Below, in pieces: positions 20,951 to 28,371 of a stretch of DNA of 64,000 nucleotides. Source of the stretch: Streptomyces griseus (lineage in GTDB: Bacteria > Actinomycetota > Actinomycetes > Streptomycetales > Streptomycetaceae). The notes below the pieces were generated by a model that was not told the origin of the DNA, did no database searches, and saw only the letters and a program-made list of their open reading frames with translations. A program made the position numbers and the translations under genes. The stretch is from positions 1,255,951 through 1,319,950 of the forward strand of contig NZ_MDKB01000001.1 of the NCBI RefSeq assembly GCF_001715295.1, written 5' to 3'. Position 1 is the first letter of the stretch. Each line of letters starts with the position of its first letter.

Positions 20951-21748
20951 ATGGGTGTGAGCATGGCGACGGCCAGGGCCTGGGTCGAGCGCTGGGACCG
21001 CCAGCAGGAGCGGTACGCGGTGGACCGCGAGGAGCGGTTCACCGTGATCGGCGATGTCGTCGAACACGCCGTCGTCGGCCGTGCGGACCCCTTGCTGCTG
21101 GACCTCGGGTGCGGTCCCGGCTCCCTGGCCGCCAGGCTCGCCGACCGGTTCCCGCACGCCGAGATCGTGGCCGCCGACATGGACCCCCTGCTGCTGGAAC
21201 TGGGACGCACCCACCACGCCGACGCCGCCCGCTACGTCGACACCGTCATCGGGGCGGACGGCTGGACCGGCGCCCTCCGGCTGGGCCGCCCCGTGGACGC
21301 CGCCGTCTCGACGACCGCGCTGCACTACCTGCCCGAGCCTGCGCTGCTGCGCACCTACCGCGCCCTCGCGTCCCTGCTGCGCCCCGGAGGTGTCCTGGTC
21401 AACGGGGACCACTTCCCGCCGGACGCGGCGGCCTGCTCGGAGCTCACCGCCCATGTGGGCCGTCGCAGGTCCGAACGCGCGGGCGGCCACGCGGGCGAGG
21501 ACTGGCGGTCCTGGTGGGACGCTGCGGCCCGGGACCCCGAACTGACCGACCTGCTCGAAGAACGCCGACGGCGCCACGCCCTCCGTGCCGGCAGTGGCGA
21601 CGAGCAGGTCGCGGTGGGCCGGCACACCGCACTGCTGCGTCGGGCCGGCTTCGCCCACGTCGCGCCGGTCTGGCAGTTCGGAGACAGCGCCGTCCTGGTG
21701 GCGGTCATGGGTGACACGGGCGGGCCATCCGCTCCCGCCGGAGCCTGA
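20951..21748 (+). CDS. Class I SAM-dependent methyltransferase
   Basis: A 265-residue soluble methyltransferase. ATG 20951 is preferred because GAGGTGA lies eight bases upstream; in-frame GTG 20939 and ATG 20963 are alternatives. Motif I is LLLDLGCGPGSLAARL (residues 50-66), followed by the acidic AADMDPLLLELG and later DAAVSTTALHYLPEP and LLRPGGVLVNGDHF. The substrate is unknown; a carboxylate or small-molecule acceptor is plausible. It follows the three PLP enzymes by 80 bases and is preceded by the Fur/Zur-like box, so it may be expressed separately under metal control. A strong hairpin closes the unit. Confidence 0.85.
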   Translation: MGVSMATARAWVERWDRQQERYAVDREERFTVIGDVVEHAVVGRADPLLLDLGCGPGSLAARLADRFPHAEIVAADMDPLLLELGRTHHADAARYVDTVIGADGWTGALRLGRPVDAAVSTTALHYLPEPALLRTYRALASLLRPGGVLVNGDHFPPDAAACSELTAHVGRRRSERAGGHAGEDWRSWWDAAARDPELTDLLEERRRRHALRAGSGDEQVAVGRHTALLRRAGFAHVAPVWQFGDSAVLVAVMGDTGGPSAPAGA

Positions 21749-21776
21749 GATGTTCCATCTCGGTGTCTCAGGGTCC

Positions 21777-21806
21777 CGGCGAACGCCGTCCGCCCGGCGT
21801 TCGCCG
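21777..21806. terminator. Hairpin after the methyltransferase
   Basis: A perfect 12-bp stem (21777-21788 with 21795-21806) and a 6-base loop, 28 bases after the stop. It marks the end of the PLP/methyltransferase unit. Confidence 0.78.
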
Positions 21807-21879
21807 ATACCTCACGGGTGACAGGGCGAACACGGTCCGGCGGCGGACCGTGGGACGCCTGCGTCCCGATCTTCCCGGC

Positions 21880-22015
21880 GATCACCGCCACCGGAGTCCG
21901 GTCGAGGCCGATGCCGAGGGTGTCGATGGCTTGGCGGTGCAGGTGGAGTCGGACGTGGGCGTAGGTGCCGGATGTGACGCCGATGCACTGCGGGGCTTCT
22001 TCACCGAGCAGGCCA
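21880..22015 (-). pseudogene. Tyrosine recombinase (integrase) C-terminal remnant
   Basis: The minus strand reads LLGEEAPQCIGVTSGTYAHV followed by RLHLHRQAIDTLGIGLD. This resembles the last active-site region of actinobacterial phage-type integrases, where the catalytic Tyr sits in a TYAHV-type motif. Only about 45 codons remain, with no start or upstream catalytic Arg residues. It is probably a scar of an integrated element. Confidence 0.5.
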
Positions 22016-22209
22016 CCACAGGGTGCAGCGTCCGGCGAGGGCGCTGACGTACTCGGACTCCCCGTTCCGGGGCCACCGCGAGCAAGGACGCGGGGACCGA
22101 TCAGGCCAGCCGACCCACGGCACGCGCGTTCGCTCGTCGGTCTGCATGTGGCGCGGGCATGGTTGCGCTCCGGACCTTTGGCTCCGGTGTCGCGGGCGAG
22201 GAAGGGGAT

Positions 22210-22495
22210 CTGCGCGCGCAACTGCCGTCTGATCGAGGACCAGGAGAGCCGGCTCGCGCCGAAGGGGCGCTGGTCGCTGCCGCGCCGGGCGAGTGCGCTG
22301 TTCGACGAACATCTGCGGCTCATCCAGGGCTTCGAGATCCCGATCGGGCGCATCGACGGCGTGTACAAGCTGGGCCAGATCAAGTCCCCGGCCGACAGGG
22401 CCTCCCAGGCGAAGGCCTTCCGGGAGCGCGGCACGGACAGCATGGACCGGCTCGCCGACTGCATCGAGCCACAACAACTGCCCCGGCAGGAGCCG
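22210..22495 (+). pseudogene. PaiB-like (FMN-binding regulator) C-terminal remnant
   Basis: One plus-strand frame reads IQGFEIPIGRIDGVYKLGQI then KSPADRASQAKAF. This recalls the C terminus of PaiB/FMN-binding negative regulators, where GFEIPI..LEGKWKLSQNRS..DR is conserved. The N-terminal FMN-binding barrel is absent and the upstream sequence in this frame is not gene-like. It lies between the integrase relic and the TetR terminator. Confidence 0.42.
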
Positions 22496-22551
22496 GGCCG
22501 GTTCGGATCAGCCCGTGCAGGGGACAGGCTGACACGCCGTAGGGCGGGAGC

Positions 22552-22593
22552 ACGACGGAGGCGCCGCCTCTTCGGAGGTGGCGCCTCCGTCGT
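22552..22593 (-). terminator. Strong UUCG-type hairpin after the TetR gene
   Basis: A 19-bp stem with one G-T pair (22552-22570 with 22575-22593) is capped by a TTCG tetraloop. It begins six bases past the end of the minus-strand TetR gene. Confidence 0.85.
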
Positions 22594-22598
22594 CGTTC

Positions 22599-23243
22599 CT
22601 ACTTCCGCGGGGCGACGCCCGCCAGGCCGTGGCGCAGCAGGGCGTAGGCGTGGTCGGCGTCGGCGACCGCCTCGGGGTGGACCTCGTCCGCGGACCGTCC
22701 CGCGACGATGCGCCGCCAGTTCACCGACGCCAGGATGCGCTCGGTGGCGATCACCTGGCCGGCCAGCAGGGCCGCGGTGATCTCGTGGTCCGAGTCCAGC
22801 GCACCGGCCAGGGTCTCGGCCAGCGCGTTCTCGGCCTGGGCCAGGTACTCGCTGACGCGCGCCACCAGGCTCGGCGTGGAGTACACGAGATGGTGAAAGG
22901 CCAGGACGTCCTCGTCGTCGTTGAGCCCCGTGATGGGGTCCCGGGCCGCCAGCCCGTCCAGGAAGTGCTGGTGCAGCGCGTCGATCGCGGACACCCCGGG
23001 CGGCCGCTCGGCCACGATGCTGCCGGCCACCGTCTGGTGGTCGGCGAAGCGGTGGACGACCAGGTCTTCCTTGGTGGGGAAGTACTTGAACAGCGTGGGT
23101 TTGGAGACCTCGGCGACCGCCGCGATGTCGACGACCGAGACCTGGTCGAACCCGTGCTCCAGGAAGAGCGAGATCGCCGTGTCGGAGATCGTCTCTCGCG
23201 TTCGCTGTTTCTTGCGCTCCCGCAAGCCCATCGGCGCGTTCAC
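22599..23243 (-). CDS. TetR/AcrR-family transcriptional regulator
   Basis: A 214-residue repressor-type protein. The N-terminal helix-turn-helix domain (residues 10-60: RERKKQRTRETISDTAISLF, then VSVVDIAAVAEVSKPTLFKYF) is a textbook TetR DNA-binding region. The helical C-terminal domain for ligand and dimer contacts is variable. It is divergent from the truncated multidrug exporter at 23382 across a 138-base AT-richer gap, so it probably once repressed that exporter and itself. The regulator is intact while its likely target is broken. Confidence 0.9.
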   Translation of the reverse strand: MNAPMGLRERKKQRTRETISDTAISLFLEHGFDQVSVVDIAAVAEVSKPTLFKYFPTKEDLVVHRFADHQTVAGSIVAERPPGVSAIDALHQHFLDGLAARDPITGLNDDEDVLAFHHLVYSTPSLVARVSEYLAQAENALAETLAGALDSDHEITAALLAGQVIATERILASVNWRRIVAGRSADEVHPEAVADADHAYALLRHGLAGVAPRK

Positions 23244-23297
23244 CAGGCCATCCTAGCGCATCCCTTACCGGGGCAATCGCGTAACTGAGTATGTGAA

Positions 23298-23314
23298 TTT
23301 ACTTGGCTAAGAAA
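23298..23314. promoter_or_regulatory. Candidate TetR operator
   Basis: TTTACTTGGCTAAGAAA is an imperfect inverted repeat in an AT-rich patch between the divergent TetR gene and the truncated exporter. TTGGCTAA cores occur in TetR operators of drug exporters. Assignment is by position and partial symmetry only. Confidence 0.4.
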
Positions 23315-23381
23315 TCTGCTCCAGTGTCCGCCGCGGAAGAGGAAGGGCTGCTGCCCGCGCTGACGGAAGGACGGGCAGGAC

Positions 23382-23665
23382 ATGGCACAGGCAACAGCGG
23401 CTTCCATCGTGAGGTCGGTGCGCTACCGGTGGTGCGGGCTGGGGGTGATTGCCCTGGCCCAGCTGATGGTCATGCTGGACATGACGATCGTGAACCTCGC
23501 CCTGCCCTGGGCCCAGCAGGACACCGGTATGTCGGACGCGAGCCGGCAGTGGGTGGTGACCGCCTGCACCCTCGCCTTCGGCGCGCTGCTGCTTGGCGGA
23601 CGCGTCGGCGATCTCGTTGGCCACAAGCGCGCCTTCATGGCCGGGGCCATCGGCTTCGCCAGGTT
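23382..23665 (+). pseudogene. MFS (DHA2, EmrB/QacA-like) drug exporter, truncated after two helices
   Basis: About 95 codons from ATG 23382 encode the N terminus of a 14-helix exporter. Helix 1 is GLGVIALAQLMVMLDMTIVN with the family motif LDMTIVNLALP. Helix 2 and motif A follow as FGALLLGGRVGDLVGHKRAFM. Homology stops at about GAIGFA (near 23660), where the DNA changes to lower-GC sequence of unknown origin. Intact family members are about 470-530 residues, so roughly four fifths are missing. The frame happens to stay open but the later residues are not MFS-like. Confidence 0.8.
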
Positions 23666-23950
23666 GTATGGTCCGTCCGGCGATGGACATTCGCGAGATT
23701 CCCCCCGTGATACCGAAGCTTCGATACGTCTTCAGCCACCCTGCAACTCCACGGAGTCCACAGTGCGATCAGTGACTATCGCCGCAGGGATTTGGTGCAA
23801 GTGCGACCGTCGGGGGGCGGAAATCCGGCCACTTCCCACACAGCGGCAACCACCAGGGGCCCTGATCCGCCGTGGAATTCGTCAGTCGGCCCTGAAGAAG
23901 ATGCGGCCCAGGGGAGTCCCGGACCGCACATCTCGGCCACATCAGCGCCG
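23666..23950. other. Junction sequence without recognisable gene
   Basis: About 285 bases between the exporter breakpoint and the helicase stop. The first 120 bases are less GC-rich than the surroundings. No terminal repeat or transposase motif was recognised, so the cause of the truncation is not visible. Confidence 0.45.
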
Positions 23951-26044
23951 TCAGGCGGCGAGCGGCTCCGGCAGGGGCCTGGCGTGCAGGACCTCCAGCC
24001 GGGACACCGCACGCGTCACCACCACGTACAGCCGGTGCAGTCCGCGCGGCTCGGACTCGACGATCGCCGCCGGCTCCACCACCACGACATGGTCGTACTC
24101 CAGGCCCTTAACGACCGTCGCGGGCAGCACCGTCACCCGGGCGGCCGTGCCGACCTCGTCGGCGGTCGCCGTCTCGATGCCCGCCTTGCGCAGGGCCGCC
24201 GAGGCCGCGGCCACCGCGTCGTCGGCGGCGATCACGGCGACCGACCCCTCACGGTCGAGCGCCGCACGGACCGCGGACACCGTGGCGGCCGCCACGTCGT
24301 CGACCTCGCTGACCGTCAACTCGCCGTCGTGGCGCAGCGAACGGGCCGGCGGCACATCCACGCCGAGGGCCCCCACCAGCCGGTTGGCCAGCTCCATCAC
24401 CGCGGCCGGGACACGGAAGCCGGTGGTCAGCGGGACGACCGTGGCCTGCGCCTTACCCAGATACGTCAGCTGCTCCCGCCAGGACCGCGCCGACCAGGGC
24501 GCCGTCGCCTGCGCCAGATCACCCAGCACCGTGATGGAACCGAACACGCTGCGCCGGGCGATCGCCCGGCACTGCATCGGCGACAGGTCCTGTGCCTCGT
24601 CCACGACCACATGGCCGAAGCCCCCGGGGCGCTCGATGAGCCCCGCTACCTCGTCGAGCAGCAGCACGTCCTCGACCGACCAGGAAGCGCTCTTCTCCGA
24701 CCGCGGCGGCTTGGCCCACAACAGCGCCTGCTGCTCGGCCGCGTCGAACACGCCGTCCGCCGCCTCCTCCATCACCGCCGGGTCGCTCAGCAGCGCGGCC
24801 ACGACCTCCTCCGGCCGCGCCACCGGCCACGCGACCTCCAGCAGCGCGGCCACCGGCTTCGAACGGCCGATCTTCCGCGCCCAGGTGACACTTTTCGGCC
24901 CGGCCCGCCGCTCGGCCTGCTGCTGGATCAGCGTCACCACCCGCGAACGCACATGCTCACGCCCGACCCCGTACGGCACTCCCATGCCCCGCACCTCGTC
25001 GATGACCCGGGCCAGGTCGTAGGAGTCGATCCGCCAGCGGTACGAGCCGTCGGTGACCGCGATGGACTCCTCAGGGTGCCTCACCCTGGCGTACAGGGCC
25101 CGCTCCAGGACGTCCGCCATCCGGTCGCTGTGCTTCAGGGCGCTGACGTCCTCCCCGTCCACCCGCTTGACAGGGTGCCGGGCCACCACGTCCTCCACCG
25201 TGAGCTGCGCGATGTCGATCTCGCCCAGCGACGGCAGCACCTCGGCGATGTAGCGCAGGAAGGTGCGGTTCGGGCCGATGATCAGCAGACCGCTGCGCTG
25301 CAGCCGCTCCGGGAACGTGTAGAGGAGAAACGCCGCGCGGTGCAGGCCCACGGCGGTCTTGCCGCTGCCCGGCGCGCCCTGCACACACACCGACTCGTTC
25401 AGCTCGCTGCGGACCAGGTTGTCCTGTTCCGGCTGGATGGTGGCGACGATGTCACGCATCGGGCCGAGCCGGGGCCGTTCGATCTCCGCCGAGACGATCG
25501 CGCTCGCCGCGTCGCCGTCGCCCTCGGCCCGCGCGTGGTCGAGATGCTCGTCCTCCAGGCCGGTGAGGTCCTCCGGAGCACCGTGGCTCCAGGGGGCCCA
25601 GCCGAAGCGTCGTCGCACCGCGACGCCGCGCGGTTCCAGGGCGCTCGCCTGGTAGTAGGTGCGGGAGACCGGCGCACGCCAGTCGATCACCAGGGGCGGT
25701 GCGGCCGGGTGCTCCGAGACCCGCCTGCGGCCGATGTAGTACCGCTGCCGCCGGTGGTCCCCCGCGTCCTCCGTGTCCTCGAAGTCGAGCCGGCCGAAGA
25801 ACAGCGGGCTGTCGGGCTCCTCCGCCATCTGCCGTGCGCGGGTCCGCAGATAGCGGCCGAGCGCCTCGGCGCTCGCGCCGTCGCCCGACACGTCCTCGCC
25901 CGCGACGACCTGGTACTGGGCATCGTCCACCTGGCGGGTCATCGCTTCGCGGCACATCGCGACGTAGGCACGCCCCAGGGCCAGCTCGTCGTCGAGTCCG
26001 ACGCCCTCCTGGGTGCCGTACGTGTCCCGGACGTGTGGCGTCAT
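23951..26044 (-). CDS. HelD/HelR-type RNA polymerase-associated ATPase
   Basis: A 697-residue UvrD/Rep-superfamily protein. The N-terminal coiled region begins DDELALGRAYVAMCREAM. LVIDWRAPVSRTYYQAS is typical of HelD proteins. Walker A is GAPGSGKTAVGLHRAAF (about residues 222-240), Walker B is VVVDEAQDLSPMQ, and the later motifs include TTGFRVP and YVVVTRAVSRLEVLHA. HelD proteins release stalled RNA polymerase; actinobacterial HelR members also displace rifamycin-bound polymerase. Whether this one confers resistance cannot be told. It sits alone amid decayed genes. Confidence 0.85.
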   Translation of the reverse strand: MTPHVRDTYGTQEGVGLDDELALGRAYVAMCREAMTRQVDDAQYQVVAGEDVSGDGASAEALGRYLRTRARQMAEEPDSPLFFGRLDFEDTEDAGDHRRQRYYIGRRRVSEHPAAPPLVIDWRAPVSRTYYQASALEPRGVAVRRRFGWAPWSHGAPEDLTGLEDEHLDHARAEGDGDAASAIVSAEIERPRLGPMRDIVATIQPEQDNLVRSELNESVCVQGAPGSGKTAVGLHRAAFLLYTFPERLQRSGLLIIGPNRTFLRYIAEVLPSLGEIDIAQLTVEDVVARHPVKRVDGEDVSALKHSDRMADVLERALYARVRHPEESIAVTDGSYRWRIDSYDLARVIDEVRGMGVPYGVGREHVRSRVVTLIQQQAERRAGPKSVTWARKIGRSKPVAALLEVAWPVARPEEVVAALLSDPAVMEEAADGVFDAAEQQALLWAKPPRSEKSASWSVEDVLLLDEVAGLIERPGGFGHVVVDEAQDLSPMQCRAIARRSVFGSITVLGDLAQATAPWSARSWREQLTYLGKAQATVVPLTTGFRVPAAVMELANRLVGALGVDVPPARSLRHDGELTVSEVDDVAAATVSAVRAALDREGSVAVIAADDAVAAASAALRKAGIETATADEVGTAARVTVLPATVVKGLEYDHVVVVEPAAIVESEPRGLHRLYVVVTRAVSRLEVLHARPLPEPLAA

Positions 26045-26535
26045 CGATCGACCTTTCCGAAGTGACGGCCTTGCGCTCCGCCCGGCGGGACCGGACGGCG
26101 AATTCCCGATCCCAGCATAACTGAACCAGGTTAATAGAATGGCTTGGTTGTGTTATTGGTAGGCGTGGGGAGGGCTGGGTGGCGATGGGGTCTCCCGCGT
26201 ACGCCGACCTGGGTCAGCGCCAGGCCGAGGCCTACGTCCGCGCTGGGCGGCGGCCCGGGGCGCTGAGGGGCCGCGACCTGCGTAAGCGTCGGGCGGTGCC
26301 TCATCTCCGCCGGGCCTCGGCCTGGGGCCCCGCGGGTGCGACCCTGGGGTCGGGTGGCGGCTGGGCCTCGCCGGGCCCTACACGGGTCGGCATCGGGCGG
26401 CGACCTCTGGCGCCGAGGGCCCTGAGCTGGGCAACGTCCGGGTAGCGCCTGGGTGGGCGGCGGCGCGCCGTCCGCCGGACGACGACCGGTTTCGCGCCCC
26501 GCACCGGGCGCCGGCCCGGGTCCTCGCCAGGGCGA
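26045..26535. other. Intergenic region upstream of the helicase gene
   Basis: About 490 bases. The part next to the helicase start (26110-26165) is AT-rich and contains the imperfect inverted repeat TAACTGAACCAGGTTAATA, a candidate promoter/operator. The rest (26170-26530) is very GC-rich, with frames that lack normal Streptomyces codon bias. Confidence 0.45.
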
Positions 26536-26539
26536 AGTT

Positions 26540-26970
26540 CAGGTCAGCGCCGGGCCGCGAGCGGTCCTCCCGGTGCCACCGCCCGCACCAGATGGGCAGG
26601 TGCGTACAGCTCCTTGCCGATCCACAGCGGGGGTGGCGTTCCACGTCCAGACCGTGTTCCAAAAAAAGGAGCAGCCCCGTCGCGCGGCCTCGGCCGTCGC
26701 CGAGCGGGCGTCGGTGGGCAGCTCCAGCAGGGTGCGAACCGCGCATGCGGTCTCTTCGGCCGTGCCCTCCCAGCGGCCAGCGAGCCGTTGTCGCGCTGCC
26801 GCTGCAGGAGCCAGTCGACGGACCCGTGCAGGAAGTCGGCTGCGTCCGGGCCTGCGTGCCGGTGGTGGCCAGGGCGCAGCGCATCGTAGCGAAATAGGGG
26901 CATTGGTGCCATTTGTCGGACCAACTGTCGTCCCTCGACATCTTCGAGTTCCACGCGTGCCCGTGTACAG
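26540..26970 (-). pseudogene. Class II diterpene cyclase (copalyl diphosphate synthase-like), frameshifted C-terminal relic
   Basis: Reading the minus strand through several frames recovers an ordered series of cyclase segments: SRDDSWSDKWHQCPYFATMR, DFLHGSVDWLLQRQRDNGS, RWEGTAEETACAVRTLLELP, LLLFLEHGLDVERHP, then PLWIGKELYAPAHLVRAV. This order matches the C-terminal beta-domain end of bacterial ent-copalyl-diphosphate-synthase-like cyclases, where W.GTAEETAYAV and PLW..K.LY.P..VVRA are conserved. At least three frameshifts separate them, one at a run of seven Ts on the minus strand. The N-terminal part with the DxDD acid motif is gone, replaced by the panD region. Confidence 0.68.
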
Positions 26971-27028
26971 TGAACAACGCCCCTGACCTGCACAAAGCAG
27001 GCAGGGAGCCGTCTTCCAGGAGTCCAAA

Positions 27029-27454
27029 GTGCTGCGTACTCTGTTCAAGTCCAAGATCCACCGGGCCACCGTCACCCAGGCCGACCTGCATTATGTCGGG
27101 TCCGTGACGGTTGACGCGGATCTGATGGACGCGGCTGACCTGCTGCCCGGCGAGCTCGTCCATATCGTGGATATCGACAACGGTGCCCGGCTCGAGACGT
27201 ACGTCATCGAGGGGGAGCGTGGTTCCGGTGTCATCGGGATCAACGGAGCCGCCGCCCACCTGGTGCACCCCGGTGACCTGGTGATCCTCATCAGTTACGC
27301 CCAGGTGGAGGACGCCGAGGCCCGCACCTTCACGCCGCGCGTCGTGCACGTCGACGCGGACAACCGCATCGTCGCCCTGGGGGCCGACGCGTCGGCACCC
27401 GTGCCGGGTTCCCGTACGGAGCGCAGTCCGCACGCGGTGCCCGCACAGGCCTGA
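27029..27454 (+). CDS. panD: Aspartate 1-decarboxylase (pyruvoyl enzyme)
   Basis: A 141-residue pro-enzyme that makes beta-alanine from L-aspartate for pantothenate and CoA synthesis. It starts at GTG 27029 with AGGAG upstream. The self-cleavage site is Gly24-Ser25 in [10 protein letters not shown], whose serine becomes the pyruvoyl group. Other family features are Lys9 in [14 protein letters not shown], the [19 protein letters not shown] region and ISYAQ. The C-terminal 20 or so residues beyond the usual PanD end are a low-complexity tail. The GNAT gene follows by 45 bases and may share its transcript; in many actinobacteria panD is also genetically separate from panBC. Confidence 0.96.
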   Translation: MLRTLFKSKIHRATVTQADLHYVGSVTVDADLMDAADLLPGELVHIVDIDNGARLETYVIEGERGSGVIGINGAAAHLVHPGDLVILISYAQVEDAEARTFTPRVVHVDADNRIVALGADASAPVPGSRTERSPHAVPAQA

Positions 27455-27499
27455 TCCGACCGTTTCCCGATTCGCGTCCAGCCTTCGAGGAGCAACCCC

Positions 27500-27856
27500 A
27501 TGGCAGCAGAGAACACGTCGGTGGAGATCCGCGACGACCGCGAGCACGGCAAACTGGTGGCGTACGAGGACGGTACGGTCGCCGGAACCATCGCGTACTT
27601 CGTGATGTACCCGGAGCCCGGCGCCCTGGTCGCCGTCCACACCGTCGTCAGGCCGGCGTACGAGGGGAAGGGCATCGCGGGGGCCCTCGCCCGGGAGTTC
27701 TACACCATGGCGGCCCGCGAGGGGGTACCCGTGGTCCCGCTCTGCCCGTACGTCGCGAAGTGGGCCACCCGCCACCCCGAGCAGGCTCCCGAAGCCCCGG
27801 AGGAACTGGTCCGGGGCGCGCAGAGGCAGCTCGAGTCGCACCCTGAGCTGCTCTGA
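27500..27856 (+). CDS. Small GNAT-family N-acetyltransferase (COG2388-like)
   Basis: A 118-residue single-domain protein starting at ATG 27500 with GAGGAG upstream. It has the compact GNAT pattern of the YjdJ/COG2388 group: a two-strand start (RDDREHGKLVAYEDGTVAGTIAYF), then HTVVRPAYEGKGIAGALAREF, where YEGKGIAGAL is the acetyl-CoA pyrophosphate loop, and a terminal CPYVAKWATRHPE segment typical of this subgroup. The acceptor is unknown. It lies 45 bases downstream of panD. Confidence 0.88.
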   Translation: MAAENTSVEIRDDREHGKLVAYEDGTVAGTIAYFVMYPEPGALVAVHTVVRPAYEGKGIAGALAREFYTMAAREGVPVVPLCPYVAKWATRHPEQAPEAPEELVRGAQRQLESHPELL

Positions 27857-28016
27857 TCCCGGCCGGGGAGTGCGGGGCCGGGCGAGAGGGACCGCGTACG
27901 GGGACGGCCGCGGTATCACGTGTGGACTCGGCAGGCGCGGGCAGCCGCATCGGGAGACGGTGGAGATGCGACCATCTCGATCCGCTCGTACCTTTGTCTG
28001 CTGTTGGAGGCCCGAG

Positions 28017-28250
28017 ATGACCCATCCGATTCCCGACCCGGTTCCGCCCCCGCCGGCCCCGCCCGTGCCCGGCCCGCCGTCGCCGGTGCCGACGCCGCCC
28101 GCGCCGGACCCGGCACCCGTTCCCTCCCCGCCCCCCGGCCCGCCGCAGCCGGTGCCGCCCGGCCCGGCACCGGATCCGATTCCGCAGCCGCCGAGCCCGA
28201 ACCCGGAGCCCGTACCTGAACCGGAGCCCTCGCCGCAGCCTGCGGGCTGA
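28017..28250 (+). CDS. Small proline-rich protein
   Basis: A 77-residue frame from ATG 28017 with GGAGG six bases upstream. Almost the whole product is proline with Ala, Glu, Asp, Gly and Gln (PPPPAPPVPGPPSPVPTPPA and similar). No signal peptide, membrane segment or cysteine is present. Such sequence would be extended and polyproline-like. The good ribosome site supports translation; codon bias alone cannot, since proline codons are GC-rich in any case. The function is unknown. Confidence 0.5.
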   Translation: MTHPIPDPVPPPPAPPVPGPPSPVPTPPAPDPAPVPSPPPGPPQPVPPGPAPDPIPQPPSPNPEPVPEPEPSPQPAG

Positions 28251-28306
28251 GCTGCCCGCGGACCGGGCCGACGGCCGGAGCCGAAGGCCGTGCGGGTACC
28301 GGCCCC

Positions 28307-28338
28307 GCCCGCTCGGCCGGCGCCCCCGCCGAGCGGGC
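28307..28338. terminator. Hairpin between convergent genes
   Basis: An 11-bp stem (28307-28317 with 28328-28338) and a 10-base loop lie between the proline-rich gene and the minus-strand decarboxylase. It could terminate transcription from both sides. Confidence 0.65.
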
Positions 28339-28371
28339 AGCATGGTGGCCGGCCGGTTCCGGAGCGCCGTG

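Noticed and set aside
26045..26170. Rifamycin-associated element upstream of the HelD-type gene
   Set aside because: No palindrome close to the GGGGCTTGC..GCAAGCCC pattern I remember was found; the inverted repeat present is different.
26179..26445. 88-codon plus-strand frame upstream of the cyclase relic
   Set aside because: Codon positions show no Streptomyces bias pattern and the product is Arg/Gly/Pro noise without a family match.
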